DNA of 64,000 bases from contig NZ_BAABGY010000011.1 in the NCBI RefSeq assembly GCF_039541815.1, positions 124,001 through 188,000 on the forward strand. Direction: 5' to 3'. The translations under genes were made by a program, and so were the position numbers. Numbering within the stretch: position 1 is the stretch's first letter; the number at the start of each line of letters is the position of its first letter. This document shows positions 9,822 through 18,650 of this stretch, one piece after another. Under the pieces are notes generated by a model. The model saw only the letters and a list, made by a program, of their open reading frames with translations. It had not been told where the DNA came from and searched no databases. This DNA comes from Flavisolibacter amylovorans (GTDB lineage: Bacteria; Bacteroidota; Bacteroidia; Chitinophagales; Chitinophagaceae).

Positions 9822-10928
9822 ATGAACGCATTCATTCGCCAGCACATTAATAAGCACACGTATGTGGCCATCATGGCCGGTGGCATCGGCTCCCGGTTCT
9901 GGCCCGTCAGCCGCACCAACTACCCGAAGCAGTTCCTCGACATCCTGGGCACGGGCCGCACGCTCATCCAGCAGACGATGGATCGTTTCCGCAACATCGT
10001 GCCGGTGGAGAACATCTACGTGGTGACCTCCGACGACTATGTGGGTCTCGTACAGGAGCAGCTCCCCGAGATCCCGGCGGCCAACATCCTCGCCGAGCCC
10101 TACCGTAAGAATACGGCTCCCTGCGTGGCCTATATCTCCTTCAAGCTCCAGCAGCTCGATCCGGAGGCGTCGCTCATCGTGGCGCCTGCCGACCACCTCA
10201 TTCTCGAGCAGGAGAACTTCCTCGGCGTCTGTGCCAAGGCGCTCTCCTTCGTGGCCAGCCTCAACGCGCTCGTCACCATCGGCATCCAGCCTTCCTACCC
10301 CAACACCGGCTACGGCTACATCCAGTACGAAACGATGGAGGTGGTGCCGGGCATCAACAAGGTGAAGACCTTTACGGAGAAGCCGAACAAGGAGCTCGCG
10401 CAGGCCTTCGTGGCATCGGGCGAATTCCTCTGGAACGCGGGCATCTTCGTGTGGCAGGTGAGCCGCATCGTGGACGCCTTCCGCAAGTACCTCCCCGAGA
10501 TGTACGAGCTCTTCGCCGCCGACCAGGACAAGCTAAATACCGAGGCGGAGGCCGGGGTGATCGAAACGATCTACCCGCAGTGCGTCAACATCTCGATCGA
10601 CTTCGGCATCATGGAGAAGGCCGATAACGTATACGTGATCCCCGCCGCCTTCGGCTGGAGCGATCTCGGCACCTGGAACTCGGCCTGGGACAATATGGAG
10701 AAGGACTACCTCGAGAACGCCGTTGTCGGCGACCACGTGATGGTGATCGACGCGCAGCGCTGCGTGGTGCATGCGCCCGAGGGCAAGCTCGTGCTGCTCC
10801 AGGGCCTCGACGACTTCATCGTAGTGGATACGAAGGACGTGCTGCTCATCTGCCAGAAGGAGAAAGAGCAGGAGATCAAGGAATACGTAGCCGAAGTAAA
10901 GCGCAACATGGGCGACGGGTTTTTGTAA
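9822..10928 (+). CDS. manC: Mannose-1-phosphate guanylyltransferase
   Basis: A 368-residue nucleotidyltransferase that makes GDP-mannose from GTP and mannose-1-phosphate. It shows the signature AIMAGGIGSRFWPVSR (from residue 16), EPYRKNTAPC, VAPADHLI, NTGYGYIQY, the sugar-binding FTEKPN, WNAGIFVW and FGWSDLGTW. There is no C-terminal phosphomannose isomerase domain, so it is the short monofunctional type. It is in an operon with the arabinose-5-phosphate isomerase, pointing to cell-surface polysaccharide precursor supply. Confidence 0.92.
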   Translation: MNAFIRQHINKHTYVAIMAGGIGSRFWPVSRTNYPKQFLDILGTGRTLIQQTMDRFRNIVPVENIYVVTSDDYVGLVQEQLPEIPAANILAEPYRKNTAPCVAYISFKLQQLDPEASLIVAPADHLILEQENFLGVCAKALSFVASLNALVTIGIQPSYPNTGYGYIQYETMEVVPGINKVKTFTEKPNKELAQAFVASGEFLWNAGIFVWQVSRIVDAFRKYLPEMYELFAADQDKLNTEAEAGVIETIYPQCVNISIDFGIMEKADNVYVIPAAFGWSDLGTWNSAWDNMEKDYLENAVVGDHVMVIDAQRCVVHAPEGKLVLLQGLDDFIVVDTKDVLLICQKEKEQEIKEYVAEVKRNMGDGFL

Positions 10929-10940
10929 GAGGGAACGTCT

Positions 10941-10972
10941 GTTGGTCTATTAGTTTATTGGTTTATTAGTAA
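10941..10972. repeat. TTTATTGG octad array
   Basis: 8-nt units GTCTATTA / GTTTATTG / GTTTATTA ending in GTAA. The reverse complement of nearly the same string is at 34073-34108. Other members are at 10998-11023, 12424-12455, 14450-14473, 37909-37945, 40673-40702 and 58652-58682. Confidence 0.85.
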
Positions 10973-11173
10973 GGGTCGCCGGTGGGTGGCCCTTTGTGTT
11001 TATTGGTTTACTCGTTTACTGGTAGGTCGCTGCTGTGCGGCCTTTTTTCTTTTGATGTAAAAGCTCCTGCTCTTGTCCGCCGCAAGCGGCTGACTTTTCT
11101 TAAGGCGGCACGCGGATTTCTCGCGGAGACGCAAAAACGCAGAGTACGCAGGGAATGTTGCGTTACCCGGAGT

Positions 11174-11375
11174 GCTGTAATTGCGAGCGTAGCGAAGCAA
11201 TCTCCCGCGTTACGCGGAGTCTTCGTAAAAACCTCGCGTTATGCAGCGCGTCCGAAAGAAAAATGAAAGGGCGGTATTGCTACATGGTTTTGGGCTCCTT
11301 CTGTCTGGCCTCACGCGTAACGGGGGAGATTGCTTCGTTGCAGGCTGCCTACGGCGCCTGCTGCCTCGCAATGAC
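11174..11375. repeat. Two inverted copies of a GTCATTGCGAGC-type interspersed repeat
   Basis: One copy reads TTGCGAGCGTAGCGAAGC plus AATCTCCCGCGTTACGCG; about 100 nt later the complement GTAACGGGGGAGATTGCTTC ends in CTCGCAATGACG. A third, degraded pair is at 33932-34052. Similar repeats are known from many bacterial genomes. Confidence 0.7.
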
Positions 11376-11479
11376 GTTTTGCGTGCTTTGCGTCTTCGCG
11401 TGAAACCCGCGTCGATCTTTAAAGACTGCCAGGCGCTTGCGCCGGGACAAAACAAAATTGAAGAGGCCGCCTGCGACCC

Positions 11480-12193
11480 CTAACTCACGATCAGCACCTG
11501 CTCCTCGGGCACGAGCGGCTGGCAATGATACCGCAGCAGCACCTGCGCGAGCGTCACCACGTCTTTCTGGCAATAGGTGCGGATGCGCTCGAGGTCACCG
11601 TCGTTCCAATAGACCGGTCCTACCTGGCTGCCGTCGATATCATCCTTGGGCGAGGGCACGCCGAGGGCGGCGGCGATGAGGTTGAGGGAGGTGTAGTTCT
11701 TGAAGTCGCCGAACTTCCAGAGCTCCATCGTGTCGAGGTGGCGCACCTCCCAGGGCTTGCGGCCCGCGATGAGCAGCGGCTCGGGAATGAGGATGCCGTT
11801 GATGATCATCCGGCGACAGAGATAGGGAAAGTCGAACTCCTTGCCGTTGTGTGCGCAGAGCATCTTGTCGGGCCCGGTCCAGTGCCGGTGGAGAGTGCCG
11901 GCGAAGTCGCGGAGAAGTGCCGCCTCGTCGTGACCGTAATACGATTTGAGCCGGAGCCGCTTTTCGGGGCCATCGCCCTGCAGGCAGCCGCAGGAAATGC
12001 AGACGATCTTCCCGAACTCAGCATAGATGCCTGCCCGCTCATACACCGAAGCCGGCCCCTCGCCCTCGCGCCCGCGCAGGAGGGAAGCGGCCTTGATATC
12101 CCAGAGGCCTTTCCAGCGCTCCGGCAATTCGTCGTAGCTGCTGTACTGCGGCACGGTTTCAATGTCAAGAAAAAGAATGTTGCTGAAGTTCAT
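11480..12193 (-). CDS. 3'-5' exonuclease, PolB-like DnaQ fold
   Basis: A 237-residue DEDD exonuclease domain without polymerase. Exo I is LFLDIETVP (Asp10 and Glu12), Exo II is AHNGKEFDFPYLCRRM with the catalytic Asp, and Exo III is RIRTYCQKDVVTLAQVLL. The length and the HNGKEFDFP form match the predicted 3'-5' exonuclease family related to PolB proofreading domains, common as a stand-alone gene in Bacteroidota. The substrate is presumably single-stranded DNA ends. Monocistronic; repeat-filled gaps flank it on both sides. Confidence 0.87.
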   Translation of the reverse strand: MNFSNILFLDIETVPQYSSYDELPERWKGLWDIKAASLLRGREGEGPASVYERAGIYAEFGKIVCISCGCLQGDGPEKRLRLKSYYGHDEAALLRDFAGTLHRHWTGPDKMLCAHNGKEFDFPYLCRRMIINGILIPEPLLIAGRKPWEVRHLDTMELWKFGDFKNYTSLNLIAAALGVPSPKDDIDGSQVGPVYWNDGDLERIRTYCQKDVVTLAQVLLRYHCQPLVPEEQVLIVS

Positions 12194-12584
12194 AACCGGG
12201 AACGTTGTTGCAAAAGCGGTACCTAAGCTAAGCAGGAGCCGGAGAAGTTATGAAGGGCTTTTCCACAGGGAGGGGAACAGAAGAACAGGGAACAGGGAAT
12301 AAGGAACAGGGAATACTTAAGGCAGGAGCCGGAGAAGAAGGGATTTTTACCGCTAAGAAAACCCGCCTGCGCTGAAGCTTCAGCGGGCAGGGAAGGAGCT
12401 AAGGTTTTCGCTAAGGAGGGAGCGTTTATTGGTCTATTCGTTTATTTGTAATTGGTTTCTCCACAGCATACATCATCGTACAAACAGATCATACCTGCTT
12501 GAAGGGTGGAGTAAAAATGACTACAGCCCAACCAACGATCATCCGCGCCCATCGTATAAAATCCGTAAAATCTGCGTTCCTTCT
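12194..12584. other. Intergenic stretch, repeats only
   Basis: No gene seen. It carries a GAACAGG heptad array (12274-12316), an ACCGCTAAG-type degenerate repeat (12349-12419), a TTTATTGG octad array (12424-12455) and a segment with CATCGTATAAAATCCGTA that recurs at 14572-14602 upstream of the sensor kinase gene. Confidence 0.7.
12274..12316. repeat. GAACAGG heptad array
   Basis: 7-nt units GGAACAG / GGAATAA with one 8-nt unit. Further copies are at 14338-14373 and, inside a coding region, at 60968-61000. Confidence 0.8.
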
Positions 12585-12974
12585 CTAATCCACCACAGCC
12601 GTCGCTTCGATCTCGATCAGTTGGCCTTCGCCGATGAGGCGGCTCACTTCCACCATGGTGGTGCAGGGGCGGATGTCGCCGAAGAGGGCGCCGTGCGCGC
12701 GGCCGGCCTCTTCCCAGCGGGAGATGTCGGTCACGAACATACGCGTGCGGACCACGTGGCGCAACTCGGCGCCGGCCTGCAGCAGCACCGCCTCGATCTT
12801 GCGGAGGATGAACTCAGTCTGCAGGTAGAGGTCGCCCTCGCCGATGAGCACGCCGTATTCGTCTACGGCCACGGTGCCCGACACCTCGATCACGTTGCCC
12901 ACGCGCACCGCGCGGCTATAGCCTACCGTGGCCTCCCAGGGAGCACCCGACGCATAAAGGGTTCGTTGACTCAT
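12585..12974 (-). CDS. RidA/YjgF/YER057c family protein
   Basis: A 129-residue trimeric RidA-fold protein. The start SQRTLYASGAPWEATVGYSRAV, the middle EVSGTVAVDEYG, and RTRMFVTDISRW with a final GQLIEIEATAVV match the family, and the conserved Arg that binds the carboxylate of enamine/imine substrates is present in the RTRMFV strand. The form with EATVGYSRAVRVG is the subgroup often annotated simply as RidA family rather than canonical RidA. A -7-like TATCTTTA lies only four nt before the ATG. Confidence 0.88.
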   Translation of the reverse strand: MSQRTLYASGAPWEATVGYSRAVRVGNVIEVSGTVAVDEYGVLIGEGDLYLQTEFILRKIEAVLLQAGAELRHVVRTRMFVTDISRWEEAGRAHGALFGDIRPCTTMVEVSRLIGEGQLIEIEATAVVD

Positions 12975-12978
12975 CTGC

Positions 12979-12986
12979 TAAAGATA
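12979..12986 (-). promoter_or_regulatory. -7 box four nt before the RidA start
   Basis: TATCTTTA on the minus strand (TAnnTTTG with a final A), then four nt, then ATG. This predicts a leaderless or nearly leaderless transcript. Confidence 0.5.
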
Positions 12987-13173
12987 GCCAGGGGCAGCAT
13001 GCCCTGGCCCTCTTTCCGCGTTTCATAAAAACTGCCCCACCCGGATGCGGGTCCGCTTTCAGCGGAACGCCCGCACCAGCAGCACCCGCACCAAAAGACA
13101 GGTCAAAACCCTCAACCCTCTTCCGCAACAAACGTCTTCCGCGTGTTCTGCGTTTTCCGCATGCCCCTCCCCG

Positions 13174-13181
13174 TATTTTTG
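13174..13181 (+). promoter_or_regulatory. -7 box five nt before the aminotransferase start
   Basis: TATTTTTG, a perfect TAnnTTTG, ends five nt before the ATG at 13187. Confidence 0.6.
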
Positions 13182-13186
13182 GGCCC

Positions 13187-14338
13187 ATGTCGCCGATCCA
13201 GATCACCTCCAAGCTGCCCAACGTGGGCACCACCATCTTCACCGTGATGAGCGCCCTCGCCGCCGAGCACAAGGCCATCAACCTCGGGCAGGGCTTTCCC
13301 GATTACCCTATGAGCGCGGAGCTCGCCGGCCTCGTCGACAAGGCCATGCGCGACGGCTTCAACCAGTACGTGCACATGAACGGCTATATCCCGCTGCGCG
13401 AAGCGCTCGCGGAGAAGGTGCAGTATTTGTACGGAACGGAGGTGCATCCCGACACCGAGATCACGATCACCCCCGGCGGCACCTACGCACTGTTCACGGC
13501 CTTTGCCACCATCCTTAACCCCGGCGACGAGGTCATCGTGTTCGAGCCGGCTTACGACTGCTACATCCCGCAGATCGAGCTCATGGGCGCGAAAGCCGTT
13601 ACCATGAACCTCCTGTTCCCCGAATACCGGATCGACTGGAACACCGTGCGCGCAAAGGTGACCGAGCGCACGCGCGCCATCGTCATCAACACGCCGCACA
13701 ACCCTACGGGCGCGGTGCTGTCGGCGGCCGACATCAAGGAGCTGGAATCGATTGTGGAAGGAACGCGCATCGTGCTCATTGCCGACGAAGTGTACGAGCA
13801 CCTCATCTTCGACGGGCTGCCACACGAGAGCGTGCTGAAGTACCCGGCGCTCCGCGCCCGCGCCTTTGCCTGCTTCTCGTTCGGCAAGGTGTATAACTGC
13901 ACCGGCTGGAAGCTCGGGTACTGCATCGCGCCCGCGCCGCTGATGGCCGAGTTCCGCAAGATCCACCAGTTCAACGCCTTTACCTGCGACACCCCGAAGC
14001 AGGTGGCGCTGGCGGAATTCCTCAAAGACCGCAGCCAGTACCTTGAACTTGGAAAACAACTGCAGGGGAAGCGGGATCACTTCCAGCAATTGATGGCCGG
14101 TACGCGCTTCACGCCGCTGCCCAGCCATGGCTCCTATTTCCAGATCTACTCTTACAAAGACATCAGCGACGAGCCCGAGAAGGACTTTGCCATCCGCCTT
14201 ACGAAGGAAGCCGGCGTAGCCACGATCCCGGTCTCCTCGTTTTACCGCGCCCCGGTCGACAACGGCGTGCTGCGGTTTTGTTTCTCGAAAAAGGAAGAAA
14301 CGCTGGCAGCGGCAGTGGAGCGGCTGCGGGATCTTTAA
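13187..14338 (+). CDS. Class I/II aminotransferase, methionine/kynurenine type
   Basis: A 383-residue PLP enzyme of fold type I. It begins SKLPNVGTTIFTVMSALAAE and INLGQGFPDYP, the opening of the methionine aminotransferase/kynurenine aminotransferase (YbdL-like) group. The PLP lysine lies in SFGKVYNCTGWKLGY, the Asn-Pro-Thr motif in INTPHNPTGAV, the cofactor Asp-Tyr in ADEVYEHL, and the carboxylate-binding Arg in NGVLRFCFSKK. It probably transaminates methionine in the salvage pathway or aromatic amino acids; the exact substrate is not decidable. The gene stands alone. Confidence 0.88.
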   Translation: MSPIQITSKLPNVGTTIFTVMSALAAEHKAINLGQGFPDYPMSAELAGLVDKAMRDGFNQYVHMNGYIPLREALAEKVQYLYGTEVHPDTEITITPGGTYALFTAFATILNPGDEVIVFEPAYDCYIPQIELMGAKAVTMNLLFPEYRIDWNTVRAKVTERTRAIVINTPHNPTGAVLSAADIKELESIVEGTRIVLIADEVYEHLIFDGLPHESVLKYPALRARAFACFSFGKVYNCTGWKLGYCIAPAPLMAEFRKIHQFNAFTCDTPKQVALAEFLKDRSQYLELGKQLQGKRDHFQQLMAGTRFTPLPSHGSYFQIYSYKDISDEPEKDFAIRLTKEAGVATIPVSSFYRAPVDNGVLRFCFSKKEETLAAAVERLRDL

Positions 14339-14723
14339 GAACAGGGGAACAGGGAATAAGGAACAGGGAACACGGAAGGCGAAAAAGGTGAAGAAGCGTT
14401 TTTGAACCGCTAAGGCGCTAAGAAGCTAAGGTATTCGCTAAGGAGGGATTGTTTATTGGTCTATTTGTAATGGGCTTTTATGTGAGGCAACCTTATCGTA
14501 CCAACCGATCATACCTGCGTAACACTTGCGGATTTTAAACCTGAAGCATTATAAGACATAATCCGCCCTCATCGTATAAAATCCGTATCATCTGCGTTCC
14601 TTCTCTCGGCTCATTTTTAGAGTGTGCCCCAAATAAGCGGGAGAAGCAACGCTTTCCGCAAATCTGAGATCACACATCCGGGATCTGAGATCCTTGTCGT
14701 ATCTTACTGGTACGCTCCTCCAC
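14339..14723. other. Intergenic stretch upstream of the sensor kinase, repeats only
   Basis: Contains a GAACAGG heptad array (14338-14373), a degenerate CGCTAAG array (14411-14448), an octad array (14450-14473), the CATCGTATAAAATCCGTA segment shared with 12554-12573, and a GATC-heptad array (14661-14693) that ends 31 nt before the chosen start of the kinase. TATCTTAC at 14699-14706 is a plausible -7 box. Confidence 0.65.
14661..14693. repeat. GATC-heptad array (inverted orientation)
   Basis: On the minus strand the units read GATCTCA / GATCCCG / GATGTGT / GATCTCA, period 7. Confidence 0.8.
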
Positions 14724-16127
14724 ATGCACCCCGTCCTTTACCTGCTGCTGCTGTCCCTCGGCGGACTATTTCTCGTAGGCACGTTTCATGCCTCCATCTA
14801 CCTGCAGCAGAAAGACAAAGCCTACCTACACTATGCAGCCTACCTCTTCGTGATGTCGGGCTTCACGATCGTCCGCATCCTCGACGCGCGGCTCACCACG
14901 CTGCTGCCCCTCGACTACTATACCGTAGAAACACTGGACCCGATGCTCTCCAACCTGGGCTTCCTGATGTACGTCAACTTCCTGGGCGTGGCGCTCAAGG
15001 TGCGGCCCGAAGAGCGGTTCCACTGGCGCAGCTGGACCTTCATCCAATACTTCATCTGCATCTTCGTGCCGATCTACGGGGTCCTGCGCCTCCTGCGCTG
15101 GCTGCCTGAGCTCTCGGCCGGCCTCGTCTCCATCGCCTCCTTCGCCGTGTGCTGCTTCGGCATGCTGCTCGCCATCCGCCTCGTGCGCGGCTACCGCGAT
15201 CCGTTCTACCGGCTCATCATCACCGGTACCCTCGTGGCCGTCACCGGCGTCATCGCCGGATTGATCGTCAATGCCGTTTACGGCAACAAGCTCGCCTTCC
15301 AGGGATTGAGCGTGATGCAGGCGAGCATCCTGCTGGAGACGATCTTCCTTTCCGCGGCGCTCGGCTACCGCCTCAAGCAGTTCTACCAGGAGCGCGAGCA
15401 CGCCCGGCAGGCCCTGCTCGAGGAAACGCGCCGCAACGAGGCCCTCGCCCGCCAGGCTGCCGACCTCCTGCGCCGCGAGCTCGACGTGCAGACCCTCAAG
15501 AGCCGCATCAGCCGCGACCTTCACGACGACGTGGGCGCGTCGCTGAGCAGCATCCACATCTATAGCGACGTGGCGCGCCGGCTCCTGGCAAAGCAGCCCG
15601 GGAAAGCGGAGGAGCTGTTGCAGCAGATCAGCGACAACGCGCGCGCCGTGATCGAGAACATGAGCGACATCGTGTGGGCCATGAAGGGCGGCGAAGACGG
15701 CAGCCTGCCGCTGTCGGCCCGCATCCGCAACCTCGGCTCCGAACTGCTCGGGCCCGTGGGCATCGATGCTACGTACTACTTCGACGCCGCCATCGACGCG
15801 GGCGTGCAGGACGTACACCAGCGCCGCAACCTTTGCCTCCTGGTGAAGGAGATGCTCCACAATATCGTCAAGTACAGCGGCGCCACGCAGGTGCTGGTGC
15901 AGGGCAGGCTGCAGGACGGTGGCTGGCTGCTGCAGGTGAGCGACAACGGTTGCGGCTTCGACCCCACCGCCGTGCGCCGCGGCAACGGCCTCGCGCACCT
16001 GCATGTGCGCACGGCAGATATCGGCGGCTCCTGCTGCATCGAAAGCGCGCTCGGCCAGGGCACCGTGATCACCTGCACCCTTCCGCTCCCTACATCTAGG
16101 GAGGTCACCCATGCAACCATCGGTTAA
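14724..16127 (+). CDS. Sensor histidine kinase, LuxR-system (HisKA_3) type
   Basis: A 467-residue membrane kinase. About seven hydrophobic segments occupy residues 1-225 (7TM-type sensor), then a coiled-coil rich in Glu/Arg, then the phospho-acceptor ISRDLHDDVGASLSSIHIY, and an HATPase with LVKEMLHNIVKYSG (N box) and VSDNGCGFDP plus GNGLAHL (G boxes). The frame is open to a TTG at 14694, but the ATG at 14724 starts the first hydrophobic segment. The response regulator follows after nine nt and is its obvious partner. The signal is unknown. Confidence 0.9.
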   Translation: MHPVLYLLLLSLGGLFLVGTFHASIYLQQKDKAYLHYAAYLFVMSGFTIVRILDARLTTLLPLDYYTVETLDPMLSNLGFLMYVNFLGVALKVRPEERFHWRSWTFIQYFICIFVPIYGVLRLLRWLPELSAGLVSIASFAVCCFGMLLAIRLVRGYRDPFYRLIITGTLVAVTGVIAGLIVNAVYGNKLAFQGLSVMQASILLETIFLSAALGYRLKQFYQEREHARQALLEETRRNEALARQAADLLRRELDVQTLKSRISRDLHDDVGASLSSIHIYSDVARRLLAKQPGKAEELLQQISDNARAVIENMSDIVWAMKGGEDGSLPLSARIRNLGSELLGPVGIDATYYFDAAIDAGVQDVHQRRNLCLLVKEMLHNIVKYSGATQVLVQGRLQDGGWLLQVSDNGCGFDPTAVRRGNGLAHLHVRTADIGGSCCIESALGQGTVITCTLPLPTSREVTHATIG

Positions 16128-16132
16128 GTTTG
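16125..16132 (+). promoter_or_regulatory. TAnnTTTG box over the kinase stop codon
   Basis: TAAGTTTG, a perfect -7 match, uses the TAA stop of the kinase gene as its first three bases and ends four nt before the ATG of the response regulator. Confidence 0.4.
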
Positions 16133-16136
16133 CCGT

Positions 16137-16769
16137 ATGATCCGCGTTTTGCTATACGATGACCATGAGCACCGGCGCCGCAGCCTCGAGGCACTGCTGT
16201 CGCTGAGCCCCCACATCGAGCTGCTCGGCGCCTTCCCCGATTGCTCCGGCGTGCAGGAAGACATCCGCATGCTCGCGCCCGACGTGGTGCTGATGGACAT
16301 CGAGATGCCCGGTATCGACGGCATCGAAGCGGTGCGCCTCATCCGCGCGGTGGCGCCCGGCGTGCGCATCATCATGCAAACCGTGTTCGAGGACGCGGAA
16401 CGCATCTTCGCTGCGCTGCGCGCGGGCGCGCAGGGATATATCCTCAAGAGCGCGGGCCCGGAGAAGATCCTGCAAAGCATCGAGGAGGTACACGCCGGCG
16501 GCGCCTTCATGACGCCCTCGGTGGCCCTGCAGGTGATCCAGTTCTTCGACAAGCCCGCCGCGCCGCAGGCCGTCTCCTACGAGCTCACCGCCAAGGAGCA
16601 GGAGGTGCTCGGCCTCCTCTCCGAGGGCAAGAGCTACAAGATGGTGGCCGACGCCCTCGGCATCTCCTACTCCACCGTCAACTCCCACGTCAAGAAGATC
16701 TACGAGAAACTGCACGTGCACTCGCTCGGCGAAGCGGTTTCCCTGGCGATCAAGAATAAGATTGTGTAA
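16137..16769 (+). CDS. NarL/FixJ-type response regulator
   Basis: A 210-residue regulator. The receiver has acidic residues in LLYDDHEHRRR, phospho-acceptor Asp in VVLMDIEMPGIDG, Thr-type switch in IIMQTVFED and Lys in GYILKSAG. The LuxR-type helix-turn-helix spans LTAKEQEVLGLLSEGKSYK and ALGISYSTVNSHVKKIYEKL. It is encoded nine nt after its presumed kinase. Targets are not evident; the exported-protein operon that starts at 17406 on the same strand is a candidate because it is the next transcription unit. Confidence 0.9.
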   Translation: MIRVLLYDDHEHRRRSLEALLSLSPHIELLGAFPDCSGVQEDIRMLAPDVVLMDIEMPGIDGIEAVRLIRAVAPGVRIIMQTVFEDAERIFAALRAGAQGYILKSAGPEKILQSIEEVHAGGAFMTPSVALQVIQFFDKPAAPQAVSYELTAKEQEVLGLLSEGKSYKMVADALGISYSTVNSHVKKIYEKLHVHSLGEAVSLAIKNKIV

Positions 16770-16812
16770 TGTGCTAATGAGTTAATGTGCTAATGAGTTA
16801 ATGTGCTGATGG
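16767..16812. repeat. GTGCTAAT octad array
   Basis: 8-nt units GTGCTAAT / GAGTTAAT alternate. It begins at the response-regulator stop codon. Relatives are at 17298-17334, 25846-25879, 25358-25391, 41856-41884, 41901-41938 and 61547-61583. Confidence 0.85.
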
Positions 16813-17405
16813 CCCGGTGATGCAAAGATTTGAAGGCCCTCGCGGTCAACAGCTTTTTTCGTGGTAACGCGAAGGCGCAAAGAATGCTATCGAACGCAAA
16901 GGAAGCAAAGGACGCTGAGGAGTTTTCCGACGGACCGGCATTCATCCGTTCTTTCCGCTATCCCCTGCTGGTCGCAAGCAGAGCGTCCCGCATACGCGGG
17001 ACATGCGCGGAGGCCCTCCGCTTAGTTCCAGTCATACTCCCAGGTGCAGGCTGCGAGCACGACAGCAAGCGTAAAACAGGCAACAAACAGTAAGGGCGAA
17101 GTTGGAGAACCGGTAGCGGTTAAGTGGCCTTGCTACCTGTAAGACCGCCTCCGCGCATGTCCCGCCTGCGGGACGCTTTGCCTTACGAAAGGCAGACTGC
17201 CTAATAAACAGAAAGTTCGCTGTGCATTGAGAACGATGCGTAGCGCTCTTCGCCTCCTTCGCGTCCCCGTAAACCTCCGCGCCTTTGCGTCCCCCTTATC
17301 AGCACATCAGCACATTAACCCATTAGCACATTCCCCTCTCCCTACATCTAGCGATTGTCCCGCGTGGATGGTTTTGCAACTTTTACAGTGCAAAACCTCC
17401 CCGAC
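16770..17405. other. Long intergenic stretch before the exported-protein operon
   Basis: 636 nt without a credible gene. Besides the octad arrays at each end (16767-16812, 17298-17334) it has AACGCGAAGGCGCAAAG-type segments (16863-16915 and, complemented, 17250-17290) and two inverted copies of GCGTCCCGCATACGCGGGAC-like sequence (16982-17010 and 17154-17175). The paired elements make the whole block roughly an inverted repeat about a centre near 17080. Confidence 0.6.
17298..17334. repeat. ATTAGCAC octad array
   Basis: 8-nt units ATCAGCAC / ATTAACCC / ATTAGCAC, the complement orientation of the array at 16767-16812, about 70 nt upstream of the operon start. Confidence 0.8.
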
Positions 17406-18620
17406 ATGCGTACCATATTTTTCCTGATCCTGCTGCTGCCCGCCGCCCTCCGGGCGCAGAATGAAAAAGAAGGCCTCGACAAGCTTTCGCCCCGCGAGCT
17501 CACTATCCCGACCTCTCCGCTCTTCGACCTGATGGGCCAGGCTCCAAGCCAGGTGGCCCGCACCGCCGACATCCGCGATTTCAAGGTGGATTGGAGCATG
17601 CGCAACTGGCGCCTCAATCCCAACATCGCCATCCAGGCACAGCCCATCTGGGAGCTCGCCTACAACCGCCGGCCGCTCGACAAATACCAGCGCGCCACGC
17701 CCTTCCAGCACCGCCTCTCCTCGCTCGACGTGTCGCTCGGCACCGTGCAGACCGAAGCCGCCGACCGGCGCATCGGCTGGGCCCTCAAACTCAATGTATA
17801 CCGCCAGCGCGACCCGCTGCTGCTGCGCGGCGTGTACGACGACATCCAGCAGGCCTACGCCGACGAGCTCGTGCAGCTGCGCGATAAGGAGCGCTTCATC
17901 CTGCGCCGCCTCGACAGCACCACGCGCCCCGACGAGCTCAAGGTGCTGCGCGAGGAGCTGAAGCAGAACGACGGGCAGCTCACCTCTTTTCATGCCCGCA
18001 GAAATACGGCCATCCAGGAGCGGGCCCGCACCTTCATCGTCGACAACTGGAACGCCGCCTACGTGGACGTGGCCTTCGGAAAGATCTATACCTATGCTAC
18101 CGACAGCGCGGGCTCGCTGGGAAAGCTGCGCGTGAACCGCAATACCGGCTCGGGCGCCTGGATCAACTTCGGCTTCGGCGTGGGCAAGCGCGGGCTCGTG
18201 TCGGGCCTCGTGCGCAGCACCTTCTACGAGGAGGAGGTCAATTTCCTGCTCCGCGACGAGACCACCGGCGAAGAGACCGCCGCAAGCGCGGTAGCCGCCA
18301 ACCGCCTCCTCACCCTCGGCATCAACCTGCGCTACGGCGGGCCGGTATACAGCTTCTTCGTGGAGTTCCTGCGCGAGGGCAAGTCGCTCCGCACGCCGTC
18401 CGCAGCCCTCCAGGAAGCCTTTACTGCGCCGACCGGCAAGGCCGTCATCACCAGCACCGTACGCTGGGACATCGTGCACCCGTACAGCATCAACATCGGC
18501 GGCGACTGGCGCATCGGCCGCAACGTGATCCTCAACTACGGCATGCGCTGCGTGCTCGACGCGAACTTCAAAACAACCCAGTTCATCCCGATTGCCAACA
18601 TCAGCTGCATGATGCGCTGA
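17406..18620 (+). CDS. Exported protein, predicted outer-membrane beta-barrel (operon gene 1)
   Basis: 404 residues with a clear signal peptide (MRTIFFLILLLPAALRAQ). The mature part alternates hydrophobic and polar residues in many short segments rich in Tyr, Gly and Asn, for example SLDVSLGTVQ, AYVDVAFGKIYTYA, AWINFGFGVGK, LLTLGINLRYGG and NVILNYGMRC, as expected for a beta-barrel. A Glu/Arg-rich insertion (about residues 155-215) is predicted helical. No family is recognised. The frame is open to a TTG at 17355, but the ATG at 17406 starts the signal peptide. The next gene begins 30 nt downstream. Confidence 0.75.
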   Translation: MRTIFFLILLLPAALRAQNEKEGLDKLSPRELTIPTSPLFDLMGQAPSQVARTADIRDFKVDWSMRNWRLNPNIAIQAQPIWELAYNRRPLDKYQRATPFQHRLSSLDVSLGTVQTEAADRRIGWALKLNVYRQRDPLLLRGVYDDIQQAYADELVQLRDKERFILRRLDSTTRPDELKVLREELKQNDGQLTSFHARRNTAIQERARTFIVDNWNAAYVDVAFGKIYTYATDSAGSLGKLRVNRNTGSGAWINFGFGVGKRGLVSGLVRSTFYEEEVNFLLRDETTGEETAASAVAANRLLTLGINLRYGGPVYSFFVEFLREGKSLRTPSAALQEAFTAPTGKAVITSTVRWDIVHPYSINIGGDWRIGRNVILNYGMRCVLDANFKTTQFIPIANISCMMR

Positions 18621-18650
18621 CCTCGAATCGTCACCCGTAAATCTACAATA

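Larger units (their letters stand above)
10929..11479. other. Intergenic stretch, repeats only
   Basis: No credible gene. It holds two octad arrays (10941-10972 and 10998-11023), a purine-rich GGAGACGCAAAAACGC segment, and two copies of a palindromic interspersed repeat of the type CATTGCGAGCGTAGCGAAGC (11174-11222 and 11308-11375, the second inverted). Short ORFs here overlap on both strands and have no family resemblance. Confidence 0.7.

Noticed and set aside
10982..11483. Overlapping ORFs on both strands in the 10.9-11.5 kb gap
   Set aside because: All translate the interspersed repeat; composition is not like the neighbouring genes and there is no recognisable domain.
16830..17093. ORF of 87 residues
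   Set aside because: It lies across GGCGCAAAG and GCGTCCCGC repeats, has no family signature and no promoter of its own.
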